This document shows positions 26,806-34,588 of a stretch of 64,000 bases of DNA, in pieces (the first letter of the stretch is position 1; each line of letters begins with the position of its first letter). This DNA is from Desulfosporosinus cupriresistens (GTDB lineage Bacteria; Bacillota; Desulfitobacteriia; Desulfitobacteriales; Desulfitobacteriaceae). Below the pieces are notes generated by a model, which saw only the letters and a list, made by a program, of their open reading frames with translations, made no database searches and was not told where the DNA came from. The translations under genes and the position numbers were made by a program. The stretch spans positions 62,001 to 126,000 of the forward strand of contig NZ_MASS01000002.1 of the NCBI RefSeq assembly GCF_001707885.1, read 5' to 3'.

Positions 26806-27522
26806 TTAATCCTCTAATATTCTCCCATCTGTAGATATTGTAACAACATTCCAGGGGATCAGTTTTCCGCTGTTGGAAAGGGCTTTCTTTGCAGCTTGCA
26901 GAATACCGCCGCAACATGGTACCTCCATTTTTACAATTGTCACGCTTTTGATTTCGTGTTGTTGTAATATAGCCGTCAGTTTTTCCGAATAATCAATGTT
27001 ATCCAGTTTAGGACAGGCAATCAGTGTGATTTTGTTCCGCATAAACTTCTGATGAATATTGGGGTAAGCAAAGGCCGTACAGTCAGCCGCTATCAGCAAA
27101 TGGGCGTTATCAAAGTAAGGCGCCGTTACCGGCACTAATTTTAATTGGCAAGGCCACTGACCCAGTTGTGATTGTAAGTTTTCACCGGATTGAACTGGTA
27201 TGACGTCAAGTTGTTTCTTGTCAAGACGTTTTGCCTGGGTGCCTGGACAACTACAGGCAAGAGTAGGTTCAGACTGTGGCTTGCTTTTGTTCATATGTTT
27301 CATAACAGCCTCTTCGTCATAAGCGACAGTTTCTCTCTCTTCAAGGACGATGGCATGGGTCGGGCACTCGGGCAGACAGTCACCAAGACCATCACAATAG
27401 CTTTCAGAAACAAGCCGCGCTTTTCCGTCGATCAGTTGCAGGGCCCCTTCGTGACAAGCATTGACACAAAGGCCACATCCGTTGCATTTTTCTTCATCTA
27501 TTTTGATAATGTTCCGTTTCAT
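26806..27522 (-). CDS. 4Fe-4S ferredoxin-domain protein
   Basis: 238 residues. The N-terminal 60 hold two ferredoxin cluster motifs: CNGCGLCVNACHEG (first) and CDGLGDCLPECPTHA (second, with a two-residue longer first spacing). A middle CSCPG and a C-terminal domain with IAADCTAFAYPN, IACPKLDN and VPCCGG follow. This architecture is common in anaerobic Clostridia and Desulfitobacterium-like bacteria, with no assigned reaction; an electron-transfer or redox-sensing role is likely. The frame opens at 27585, but AAGGGG and the conserved MKRNIIKIDEEKC fix ATG 27522. Confidence 0.85.
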   Translation of the reverse strand: MKRNIIKIDEEKCNGCGLCVNACHEGALQLIDGKARLVSESYCDGLGDCLPECPTHAIVLEERETVAYDEEAVMKHMNKSKPQSEPTLACSCPGTQAKRLDKKQLDVIPVQSGENLQSQLGQWPCQLKLVPVTAPYFDNAHLLIAADCTAFAYPNIHQKFMRNKITLIACPKLDNIDYSEKLTAILQQHEIKSVTIVKMEVPCCGGILQAAKKALSNSGKLIPWNVVTISTDGRILED

Positions 27523-27652
27523 GATAATAACCCCTTTCAGATATCTTTTGTACAGGTTCATAAATAAGGGCAGGATTAAATCCAATATTTGAGGCTGTAA
27601 TCAGTATATATCGAATCTGAGAGTAGTGCTGTTATTAAAGTAGCACTTTTGA

Positions 27653-27668
27653 TGTGATTTAAATCACA
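27653..27668. promoter_or_regulatory. CRP/FNR-family binding site upstream of the iron-sulfur gene
   Basis: TGTGATTTAAATCACA is a perfect 16-bp palindrome and an exact TGTGA-N6-TCACA. It lies 130 bases upstream of the iron-sulfur gene start on the minus strand. Such sites bind CRP/FNR-type regulators (including HcpR and CprK-like factors in anaerobes). A weaker dyad AGTGCT/AGCACT sits at about 27625-27647. Confidence 0.55.
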
Positions 27669-27813
27669 CTACAGGATCACCGTCTGAGCTTTTAGTAAAT
27701 AAAAGGTCTCAATTTATTTATGACTTAAAAGGGATAACTGCCTCTGCCGAAAATGCTTACAAAGTGCTCAGAAAAAACAAAAGGTTATGACTATAGGACG
27801 GATTAGAAATTAG

Positions 27814-27850
27814 CCGAATAATTGCCAAACCACGGCAATTATTCGGTTTT
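27814..27850. terminator. Terminator of the coiled-coil gene
   Basis: Perfect 13-base arms CCGAATAATTGCC (27814-27826) and GGCAATTATTCGG (27834-27846) around AAACCAC. It lies just past the 3' end of the minus-strand coiled-coil gene. T-richness is moderate on both strands. Confidence 0.75.
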
Positions 27851-27886
27851 ATATTGCCCAAAAACAGGGGACTAATATTTTTATCA

Positions 27887-28807
27887 TTAGTCGTTCAATC
27901 TTAAACGCTCCAGTTCCAAAGAGAAAATCTTCTCCGTTAATTCTTGATTCTTAGTCCTGAAATTGTCGTTTTTATCCAATAGATCTTCGATCTTCTGTCC
28001 ATGTTCCTCTTTAAGCTTTTGGATGGTTTCTAAAATTTGGCGTTCAGACTCAAGGAGTGTTTTGTCTAATTCCAGCTTATGAACATCTCGCAGCTGCTGA
28101 GTGTCCTTTTCATAAGTGGCCTTCAGTTCTTTTACTTGCTTGTGAGCAGCTTCTTCCATCTCAGTCCGATGTTGCTCGAGGTTAGCAATAGTTTGCTGAG
28201 CAGAACTTAATTCTGAATGGAGTTGGGTAAGCTCCTGCTGGTAGGAGAGGGTTTTATTTTGAAGGTCAGTAATCTCAACCTTCAGTGGATCCAGTGCTGC
28301 AGCTTTTAGCTCAAGCTCTTGTATCTTTTGACTTAATAAATCCATGGTCATCCGGTTGCCTCGATTGGTTTCCTCCAATTCTTGATTACGTTCAGTAGTT
28401 TCTTTAAATCGGGCTTCAGCATCGAAAAGAGCAATTGATAGTTTTTCCAGTTCTTTTGCCAAATGGGTGTTTTTCTTCTGCAGATCTTCCTGAGTTACTT
28501 TATGTTGCGCCTTTTGGACTTCCAGGCGTTCCGCGTAATCTTTTTTTAGGTCCTGTACCTTTTGCAAAGACCCCATAAAGATGTTTTCTGCTCGGTTGAG
28601 ATGATACCGGATTTGTTGCATATCATCACTGCGATCAATCTCGCTTCCAGCCTCAAGCTCAGTGTAATACCGCGTCACCATTGCAGCGAATAAATCCTTA
28701 TGATTCAGTCCGGTCTTCTTGGTTAACTCTTGGATCCTCTCTGTAACATCTGAGGTTGTTTTGACGGAATAAGAGTCAGGTCTTACGATATTCATTTCTT
28801 CGCTCAT
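27887..28807 (-). CDS. Long coiled-coil protein with N-terminal DNA-binding-like segment (KfrA-like organisation)
   Basis: 306 residues. Residues 1-60 are globular (RIQELTKKTGLNHKDLFAAM), resembling ribbon- or winged-helix DNA-binding starts. From about residue 70 to the end the sequence is one continuous coiled coil rich in Glu, Lys, Gln and Leu (KVQDLKKDYAERLEVQKAQH, LQNKTLSYQQELTQLHSELS). Plasmid KfrA proteins have this plan, but identity is too general to claim homology. GAGAGG fits ATG 28807; ATG 28831 lacks a site. It is divergent from a tyrosine recombinase. Upstream lie repeated GTATAC sites, suggesting autoregulation. Confidence 0.7.
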   Translation of the reverse strand: MSEEMNIVRPDSYSVKTTSDVTERIQELTKKTGLNHKDLFAAMVTRYYTELEAGSEIDRSDDMQQIRYHLNRAENIFMGSLQKVQDLKKDYAERLEVQKAQHKVTQEDLQKKNTHLAKELEKLSIALFDAEARFKETTERNQELEETNRGNRMTMDLLSQKIQELELKAAALDPLKVEITDLQNKTLSYQQELTQLHSELSSAQQTIANLEQHRTEMEEAAHKQVKELKATYEKDTQQLRDVHKLELDKTLLESERQILETIQKLKEEHGQKIEDLLDKNDNFRTKNQELTEKIFSLELERLRLND

Positions 28808-28828
28808 TTGTAGATACCTCTCGACTTT

Positions 28829-28917
28829 CATATAGTATACTTTAACATGTTTATAAAACTAATTTACATAGGTATACCGGAATACATATAGTATACCATT
28901 GGAGTAATATGGTATAA
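28829..28917. repeat. Cluster of GTATAC-type sites in the coiled-coil gene promoter
   Basis: CATATAGTATAC (28829-28840), CATAGGTATACC (28867-28878), CATATAGTATACC (28885-28897) and a weaker ATATGGTATAA (28907-28917). Spacings between the GTATAC cores are 37, 19 and 21 bases. The first overlaps a TATACT that could be the -10 box of the minus-strand gene. They look like operator iterons for a self-regulating DNA-binding protein. Confidence 0.6.
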
Positions 28918-28986
28918 AGATAAATTTTTAAACGAAACTTTCAGATCAAAAGCAATGAATTACTATTGATTTTCAGAGCATTAATC

Positions 28987-29017
28987 GAATGTTACACAAG
29001 GAGAGTGTGTAACATTC
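28987..29017. repeat. Perfect hairpin 1 between the divergent genes
   Basis: 11-base arms GAATGTTACAC and GTGTAACATTC around a 9-base loop. It ends exactly where the next hairpin begins. No T-run follows. Confidence 0.7.
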
Positions 29018-29067
29018 AAGAAAAGAGCTGAAACCTATGCGTACCAATGGGTTTCAGCTCTTTTCTT
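29018..29067. repeat. Perfect 18-bp-stem hairpin 2
   Basis: AAGAAAAGAGCTGAAACC (29018-29035) pairs perfectly with 29050-29067 around a 14-base loop. The right arm is T-rich, so it could act as a terminator on either strand, but both flanking genes point away from it. Confidence 0.7.
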
Positions 29068-29095
29068 TGCTTGGTAATTTTAGAGCTAAGGCTTC

Positions 29096-29136
29096 AATGT
29101 GTCATAAATAAGTGGTATACTAATTTATGACACATT
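29096..29136. repeat. Perfect 14-bp inverted repeat before the tyrosine recombinase
   Basis: AATGTGTCATAAAT (29096-29109) and ATTTATGACACATT (29123-29136) flank a 13-base spacer that contains GTATAC. Size and spacing are those of an operator or of a tyrosine recombinase core site (two inverted binding sites and a short crossover region). Confidence 0.7.
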
Positions 29137-29217
29137 AGGCTAAAACTCGTTATTAAGACCGATTGAACTTGGGTTTGCACGCGTTGAATTAAAGTGAAAG
29201 AGGGAGGGGCGCTTTGC

Positions 29218-29778
29218 ATGGAATTTGTCGAACCCATACGTGATCGAAAAAAAATCGAAGCAATGAAAAAGGTCCTCCGAGGAAGCAACCTGAGAGATCA
29301 TGTGCTTTTTACCTTAGGTATCAATTCCGGACTTAGAGTTAGTGATCTCTTAAAGCTCAAGGTATCTGACGTCACGGATGAAAAGGGGAGAGTTAAAGAT
29401 CGGATTACAATCCGAGAGAAGAAAACAGGAAAGACTAAGACATTTCCATTTAGCGATACAGTAATCAAAGCGTTAAAAGAATATCTCTTGGGTACTCTTC
29501 CTGAAATGGCCTTATTTCCTTCGCGCAAAGGCGGTGGGCCGATTACGCGGCAACAAGCATATCGGATCATCAATGACGCAGCAAAGATGGTTGGAATTAA
29601 GGACAAAATTGGTACGCATACGTTACGGAAAACTTTTGGTTACCATGCTTACATAGCTGGGGTGGACGTAACCCGAATTCAGTCGCTGCTAAATCACTCT
29701 TCTCAGAGAGAAACTTTACGATACATAGGAATAACCCAAGACGAGCTGGATGATGTGTATTTGAATCTTAATCTATGA
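29218..29778 (+). CDS. Compact tyrosine recombinase
   Basis: 186 residues consisting of the catalytic domain only; the usual N-terminal core-binding domain is missing or reduced to about 25 residues. All catalytic residues are present: R40 (SGLRVSDLL), K69 (REKKTGK), H134 and R137 (HTLRKTF), H160 (LLNHSS) and the nucleophile Y169 (LRYIGI). It begins at ATG 29218 after AGGGAGGGG. It should cut and rejoin DNA at inverted sites; the perfect palindromes just upstream are candidate substrates or operators. No phage or integron genes are adjacent. Confidence 0.9.
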   Translation: MEFVEPIRDRKKIEAMKKVLRGSNLRDHVLFTLGINSGLRVSDLLKLKVSDVTDEKGRVKDRITIREKKTGKTKTFPFSDTVIKALKEYLLGTLPEMALFPSRKGGGPITRQQAYRIINDAAKMVGIKDKIGTHTLRKTFGYHAYIAGVDVTRIQSLLNHSSQRETLRYIGITQDELDDVYLNLNL

Positions 29779-29825
29779 TTAGTGGTAATCTAAACTACAA
29801 CAAAATGAGGAAGAGGTGCGATTAA

Positions 29826-31028
29826 ATGAAGTGTGATTTTGATCAGCTAACCGACAGGCAACAAACAGGGTGTATAAAATGGGATTTCAATCAACGAACG
29901 TTTGGCCGTGCCGATATATTGCCACTCTGGGTTGCAGATATGGACTTTAAAGCTCCGGAAGCCGTAGTTGAGGCGTTAGTGAAGCGTGCGCAGCATGGAA
30001 TTTATGGTTATTCAAGCGGAACGGAAAGCTATTACCAAGTAATTATCGACTGGATGCAGAAGCGTCATGGTTGGGCGATCCAACGAGAGTGGATTGCTTT
30101 CAGTCCAGGAATTGTACCTGCTCTGAATGAATTGATCCGGAGTTTAACGAAACCCGGCGAGCAGATTCTTATTCAGTCCCCAGTTTATCCGCCCTTCTTT
30201 CATGCCATACAGAATCATGGGCGTGAGGTTGTTAACAGCCAACTTACATTAGAAAACGGTCGCTATACTATGGATTTTGCGGATTTGGAGGAGAAATTTG
30301 CGAGTGGTGTTAAGATGATGATTCTTTGCAACCCTCATAATCCTGTCGGAAGAGTTTGGGATCGAGGGGAGCTCGAACGCTTAGGACAGCTCTGCTTGGC
30401 CCATGATATCATAGTTATCTCTGACGAAATTCACGGTGATCTTATCTATGAGGGATATCAACACCTTCCTTTTGCTTCTCTTTCTCCAGAGTTAGCTGCC
30501 CAATCGATAGTTTGTACAGCTCCAAGCAAGACCTTTAATTTAGCTGGTTTACAAAACTCTAATCTAATCATTCCTAATGCCAAGTATCGTCAAGCGTTTC
30601 AAGCATCACTTAACTTGACAGGTGTCCATAACCCGAATGTTTTTGGGATAACGGCGCTGGAGGCGGCTTATCAGTATGGTCTGGATTGGTTAGACCAGTT
30701 AATGAAGTACTTGAAGGGAAATGTGGAATTTCTAATGTCGTTCCTCGATCAGGAGCTACCGCAGATTCGGGCGATTCAACCGGAAGGCACCTATTTGATC
30801 TGGCTCGATTTTAGAGCGTTAGGGATGGAACCGAAAGAATTACATAAATTCTTGGTGCATAAGGCGGGTGTAGGTCTAAATGCCGGTTATTCATTTGGAC
30901 TCGGTGGAGAAGGCTTCGAACGGCTCAATTTAGGCTGCCCTCGTTCGGTGCTGGAAGATGGGTTGCAGCGCATTAAAACAGCAGTTATGGGTTTAGGGGA
31001 TGCTTCTCCTATTCATTCTCATGATTAG
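29826..31028 (+). CDS. PatB/MalY-type aminotransferase (cystathionine beta-lyase)
   Basis: 400 residues, fold-type I PLP enzyme. The start LPLWVADMDFKAPEAVVEAL and the segment ISDEIHGDLIYEG are typical of MalY/PatB, with the PLP lysine in APSKTFNLAGLQ. These enzymes cleave C-S bonds of cystathionine or cysteine, giving a thiol (or sulfide), pyruvate and ammonia; some also have regulatory roles. AGAGGTG precedes ATG 29826, 48 bases after the recombinase. Confidence 0.93.
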   Translation: MKCDFDQLTDRQQTGCIKWDFNQRTFGRADILPLWVADMDFKAPEAVVEALVKRAQHGIYGYSSGTESYYQVIIDWMQKRHGWAIQREWIAFSPGIVPALNELIRSLTKPGEQILIQSPVYPPFFHAIQNHGREVVNSQLTLENGRYTMDFADLEEKFASGVKMMILCNPHNPVGRVWDRGELERLGQLCLAHDIIVISDEIHGDLIYEGYQHLPFASLSPELAAQSIVCTAPSKTFNLAGLQNSNLIIPNAKYRQAFQASLNLTGVHNPNVFGITALEAAYQYGLDWLDQLMKYLKGNVEFLMSFLDQELPQIRAIQPEGTYLIWLDFRALGMEPKELHKFLVHKAGVGLNAGYSFGLGGEGFERLNLGCPRSVLEDGLQRIKTAVMGLGDASPIHSHD

Positions 31029-31068
31029 TGTTAACAGATTAGATATTAATTGGAAAAGAAACTAACTA

Positions 31069-31389
31069 TTATCTTCTGCGTAGACAATCCATCATCACGT
31101 TATGATCAAAGATCTTTGCCGAAAGTTCTTGTTTTGAAATAGAAGGGTTCACGTTAGGTAGGTTTAATTCTTCAGTTATGGGAGACGGAAACCGTTTGTT
31201 TTCTTGAATGGCTTTGTCGAGATACCCTGAGTTTTTCAGAACAGTGTACGCTGCTCTAAGTTTTTGGGGTAGAAAATAAAGGCCGTTAATCTTTACAGGT
31301 TTTCCTTCACCCCTCAGGTTTTTGAATTCACCGCGGGCTATAGCTTCCTGAATTCTGCGTTCGGCAAGCTTATCAAAGTTATCTCTCAT
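31069..31389 (-). CDS. DUF1992 (DnaJ-homologue C28-like) protein
   Basis: 106 residues. The start DNFDKLAERRIQEAIARGEF, then NLRGEGKPV and a middle LRAAYTVLKNSGYLD are the DUF1992 hallmarks, shared with the conserved domain of DNAJC28. No J-domain is present, as usual in bacteria. Function unknown. It is convergent with the PatB-like gene. Confidence 0.85.
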   Translation of the reverse strand: MRDNFDKLAERRIQEAIARGEFKNLRGEGKPVKINGLYFLPQKLRAAYTVLKNSGYLDKAIQENKRFPSPITEELNLPNVNPSISKQELSAKIFDHNVMMDCLRRR

Positions 31390-31510
31390 GTTGTTATCCC
31401 CTCACAATTACATATGATTTAATGACTTGCTTAATATTATATGTTGAGTAGGATTAACGGTTGACAGACTTAAAGAAAACTTGACTGGCGCCCACCTTTA
31501 TCGAGGAAAA

Positions 31511-31737
31511 AGTTGTGAACATCTTATATGAGTACGCCAAAGGTTATGGTATTTTCGCTAATATTTGCTTTGGGCTGATAAAAAATGTTCTAATCTATAG
31601 TGCAAAGTCCCTACCTCATCCCCCCCGAGCTGTCCGAAATGATCTACAGTTCTTGGGATCAGGAGAGAAGAACGGATTTATACGATAGGTTGGAGAAGAT
31701 TGAGTAGTTTAGTGCGTGGATATGTTTCCATGGACGG
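31511..31737 (+). pseudogene. Scar made of three fragments of the 44-54 kb biosynthetic cluster
   Basis: Three blocks lie end to end. 31511-31580 matches the UbiA gene near 44627-44696 (shared TATGAGTACGCCAAAGGTTA). 31581-31607 matches the end of the OYE gene near 46584-46610 (AAAAATGTTCTAAT). 31604-31737 matches the end of the radical SAM gene and its trailer near 53726-53858 (GATCTACAGTTCTTGGGA). Identity by eye is about 85-93 percent, and order and strand are kept. This is best read as a second, diverged copy of the cluster collapsed by internal deletions. It codes for nothing now. Flanking sequence up to 32010 has no gene I recognise. Confidence 0.85.
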
Positions 31738-32010
31738 CGCATACAGAAACGGTTTGCTTGCTTGAGCGTGGGGAAAGCATTGATAAATAAGGGGTTTGGG
31801 CGAGTATTTGCACTTTAACCAAATAATAATTAAAGAGCTGACGAAATACCTTGAAGGAATATATCAAGATTTAAGAATAAGGCAATATGGCTTCAGAATA
31901 GTAATGTAATAGATTTGTATTTTTTGTAATTAGTGACTGGCAAATCTATAACACTTATTTTTTGAAATTACCTTTATCTATTAAGTAAATTATGGTATAT
32001 TTGAAATAGA

Positions 32011-32110
32011 AACTGCGTAACTGACGGAAGTGGAAGAAACCACGGGGAGCGCAGTAGGATTTGTAAGCCGACCGTCTGGGTAACCGTTTGAGGTTTCCAG
32101 GCGGTTTTTT
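32011..32110 (+). ncRNA. ZTP riboswitch (pfl motif) with overlapping terminator
   Basis: The pfl core is present. Stem P1 is ACTGCG (32012-32017) with CGCAGT (32050-32055), enclosing CTGACGGAAG, and the P2 hairpin is GTGG/CCAC followed by GGGGAGCG. After a short linker comes the hallmark GCCGACCGTCTGGGTA (32067-32082). ACCGTCTGG (32071-32079) can instead pair with CCAGGCGGT (32097-32105) to form a terminator followed by six T. Ligand (ZMP/ZTP) should keep the core folded and allow read-through into the AICAR formyltransferase gene, which consumes ZMP. Confidence 0.92.
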
Positions 32111-32141
32111 GTTATATATATTATTTCAGGGAGGTATATAT

Positions 32142-33317
32142 ATGATGGAATATGAATTAAAATATGGATGCAATCCAAACCAAAAACCTGCTAAAGTTTT
32201 CATGCAAGAAGGCGAACTTCCAATTCAAATCTTAAATGGCAGACCGGGATATATCAATTTGCTGGATGCATTGAACGCATGGCAATTAGTAAAAGAATTG
32301 AAGAGAGCAACAGGGCTTCCTGCTGCAACATCTTTTAAGCATGTTTCTCCCGCTGGTGCTGCCGTCGGAATTCCTCTAACGGATGTAGAGCGCCAAATTT
32401 ACTGGATAGCCGATGATATGAAATTATCTCCATTAGCAAATGCGTATGCACGAGCAAGAGGTGCAGACAGAGTGTCCTCGTATGGAGATTTTATAGCATT
32501 ATCCGATGTCTGTGACATTGCCACAGCTAAAATAATTCAAAATGAGGTTTCTGATGGTATTATTGCTCCTTCTTATGAACCGGAAGCACTTTCTATTTTA
32601 AGTGATAAGAAAAAGGGGAATTACTGCATAATTCAGATCGATAGGGATTATATTCCAAAGCTTGTTGAGCGAAAAGATGTATTTGGTATAACTTTTGAGC
32701 AAGGAAGAAATGAACTCGTTATTAAAGATGAATTATTTGAAAATATTGTTACAAAAAATAAAATTCTGTCTGAACAGGCTAAGATTGATCTTACTGTTGC
32801 AATCGCTACGTTGAAATATACTCAATCAAATTCTGTGTGCTATGCAAAAGGTGGTCAGGCAATTGGAATTGGTGCTGGACAGCAGTCCAGAATTCACTGC
32901 ACAAGACTGGCAGGACAGAAAGCGGATAACTGGTTCTTACGTCAGAATCCCAAAGTATTGAATCTTTCTTTTATGGAGCAAATTAAAAGAGCTGACAGAG
33001 ACAATTGTATAGACTTATATATTAGTGATGACTTCATGGATATACTAACAGATGGTAATTGGGAGTATTTTTTTAAAGCAAAGCCGGAGATTTTTACAAG
33101 AGAAGAAAGAGAAGCATGGCTAGAGCAGATAACGGATGTTTCATTAGCCTCGGATGCGTTCCTCCCCTTTGGCGATAATATCATACGTGCTTATAAAAGT
33201 GGTGTAAAATATATCGCACAACCGGGCGGATCCATCAGAGACGATAACGTTATTGATACCTGTGACAAATATAATATGGTAATGTGTTTTACTGGAATTC
33301 GATTATTCCATCATTGA
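32142..33317 (+). CDS. Stand-alone AICAR formyltransferase (PurH transformylase domain)
   Basis: 391 residues, all AICARFT; the N-terminal IMP cyclohydrolase domain of normal PurH is absent. Signatures are [14 protein letters not shown] (catalytic Lys-His), [32 protein letters not shown] and the C-terminal [18 protein letters not shown]. It formylates AICAR (ZMP) with 10-formyl-THF to FAICAR. Length matches the split form found in many Clostridia. The frame opens at 32088, but GGGAGG sets ATG 32142 (or 32145). Controlled by the ZTP riboswitch directly upstream. A separate cyclohydrolase must be elsewhere. Confidence 0.93.
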   Translation: MMEYELKYGCNPNQKPAKVFMQEGELPIQILNGRPGYINLLDALNAWQLVKELKRATGLPAATSFKHVSPAGAAVGIPLTDVERQIYWIADDMKLSPLANAYARARGADRVSSYGDFIALSDVCDIATAKIIQNEVSDGIIAPSYEPEALSILSDKKKGNYCIIQIDRDYIPKLVERKDVFGITFEQGRNELVIKDELFENIVTKNKILSEQAKIDLTVAIATLKYTQSNSVCYAKGGQAIGIGAGQQSRIHCTRLAGQKADNWFLRQNPKVLNLSFMEQIKRADRDNCIDLYISDDFMDILTDGNWEYFFKAKPEIFTREEREAWLEQITDVSLASDAFLPFGDNIIRAYKSGVKYIAQPGGSIRDDNVIDTCDKYNMVMCFTGIRLFHH

Positions 33318-33446
33318 TGGAATTGGATCACCTCTTGATACACAAAATTCTAAAATAATCAGGTATAAGGGTAATGCCGTAAAACGCTTTTGTGAAAAAA
33401 CGATTCCGCCAAGGGGATATCAGCTTCACACGGCATCTTTTTTGTA

Positions 33447-34133
33447 TCCTCGGGGCAAGATGATAGTAGAAAATTATCTGAGAACACCAAGTGGGGGATA
33501 GCTAGACAGTTTGAAAGTGGTCGAGTGCTCGTCAATACAACAAGGTTTCTCGGCTATGATAAAAATGAAGATGGTGAACTCATTATAAATGAAGAACAAG
33601 CAGAACTAGTTCGCAGGGTATTTCGGGAATACTTGGAGGGCAAAAGCTATGCTGCTATTGCCAAAGGATTAATGAAAAATAAAAGAAAAACCGTTACTGG
33701 AGGTGAAAGATGGTGGGATTCAACTATAAGCGGAATGTTGGAAAATGAGAAGTATTATGGAGACGTACTATTACAAAAAACGATCACTGTTGATTTCCTC
33801 AATCATAAGCGCAAAGAGAATAAAGGTCAGGCCCAGAAGTATATAGTCAATGATAACCACCAGCCGATCATCCCCAAAGAGATATTTGATAAAGTTCAGG
33901 ATGAGAAGGAACGCAGAGCATTGCTCAAGGGGAATCTGGTTGGCGATAGACATAAATATTGCAGTAAATATCCTTTTAAGAGATACAATTCTACTATTCG
34001 TACCATCTCATTTACTGGAATTTTTCTCTGTTGTGACATAATTACCCCCAGACTGAACAGTTTTTTATTTCACTGTCCTATCTGGGGTAGCATACCAAAA
34101 TTCTCACACCGACGCATTTTGTATTTGAATTAA
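33447..34133 (+). pseudogene. Large serine recombinase, truncated at both ends
   Basis: An open frame without a proper start reads SRKLSENTKWGIARQFESGR, then VLVNTTRFLGYDKNEDG, then the Recombinase domain EEQAELVRRVFREYLEGKSY and WWDSTISGMLENEKYYGDVL up to IPKEIFDKVQDEKERR. This is the middle of a site-specific serine recombinase. The N-terminal catalytic resolvase domain is missing, and after HKYCSKYPF the zinc-ribbon and coiled-coil end are replaced by about 55 unrelated residues. It begins 130 bases after the AICAR formyltransferase. Confidence 0.85.
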
Positions 34134-34212
34134 AGAGTGGGATGAGGGTGGAGGAAAAAGTGAATGGGTAGAATTGAATTCTGATCAGAAAAGGACTATT
34201 GGGGGTAACAAC

Positions 34213-34243
34213 AAGCCACCTCGTTACAATAGGAATGAGGTGG
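34213..34243. repeat. Hairpin in the recombinase relic trailer
   Basis: GCCACCTCGTT pairs with AATGAGGTGGC with one mismatch around a 9-base loop. No T-run follows. Confidence 0.4.
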
Positions 34244-34430
34244 CCTCCGATAACTTATAGAAGCTAATTTTCTCTTTAAAGGATTGCTACACTTATAACG
34301 TTTCATAGTATTGTTACGTTTAACATAAGGCATTCTTCCTAAATAAAGTGGTCTGTGTAGTCGGTGTGTGACATTATATGGCTGAGTTTTCCAACGTCGA
34401 TTGTAGACGCTTGTGTTTTTACTAAAGTCC

Positions 34431-34500
34431 AGTAATACTGGGCTTTTCGGCGTTTTAGGGTAGATTAAGCATCGTTTGAGACGGTGCTTTTTGTGTTTTT
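34431..34500 (+). terminator. Two tandem terminator-like hairpins
   Basis: AGTCCAGT-AAT-ACTGGGCT then TTTT, and about 25 bases on AGCATCGT/ACGGTGCT then TTTTTGTGTTTTT. They lie between the recombinase relic and the convergent LysR gene. The rest of 34134-34588 has no gene I can support. Confidence 0.5.
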
Positions 34501-34588
34501 GCACTCTGTCGTTCAAAGAGGCACCCCCAAAAATCTTACCTTTCGTTAAAAAGTATAGGCATCGTTAAAAGGTATAAACACCTATTTA

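Noticed and set aside
28829-29136. CRISPR array
   Set aside because: The repeats are short, unequal and palindromic without unique spacers of constant size; no cas genes are present. No other array-like structure occurs in the window.
33305-33323. 19-bp palindrome at the end of the AICARFT gene as attachment site
   Set aside because: ATTCCATCA-T-TGATGGAAT is partly forced by the conserved His-His-stop codons; without a second copy at the truncated gene end, attachment cannot be argued from it.
34196-34516. 106-codon minus-strand frame with many Arg/Lys/Tyr
   Set aside because: It covers two terminator-like hairpins, has no recognisable domain and no ribosome site.
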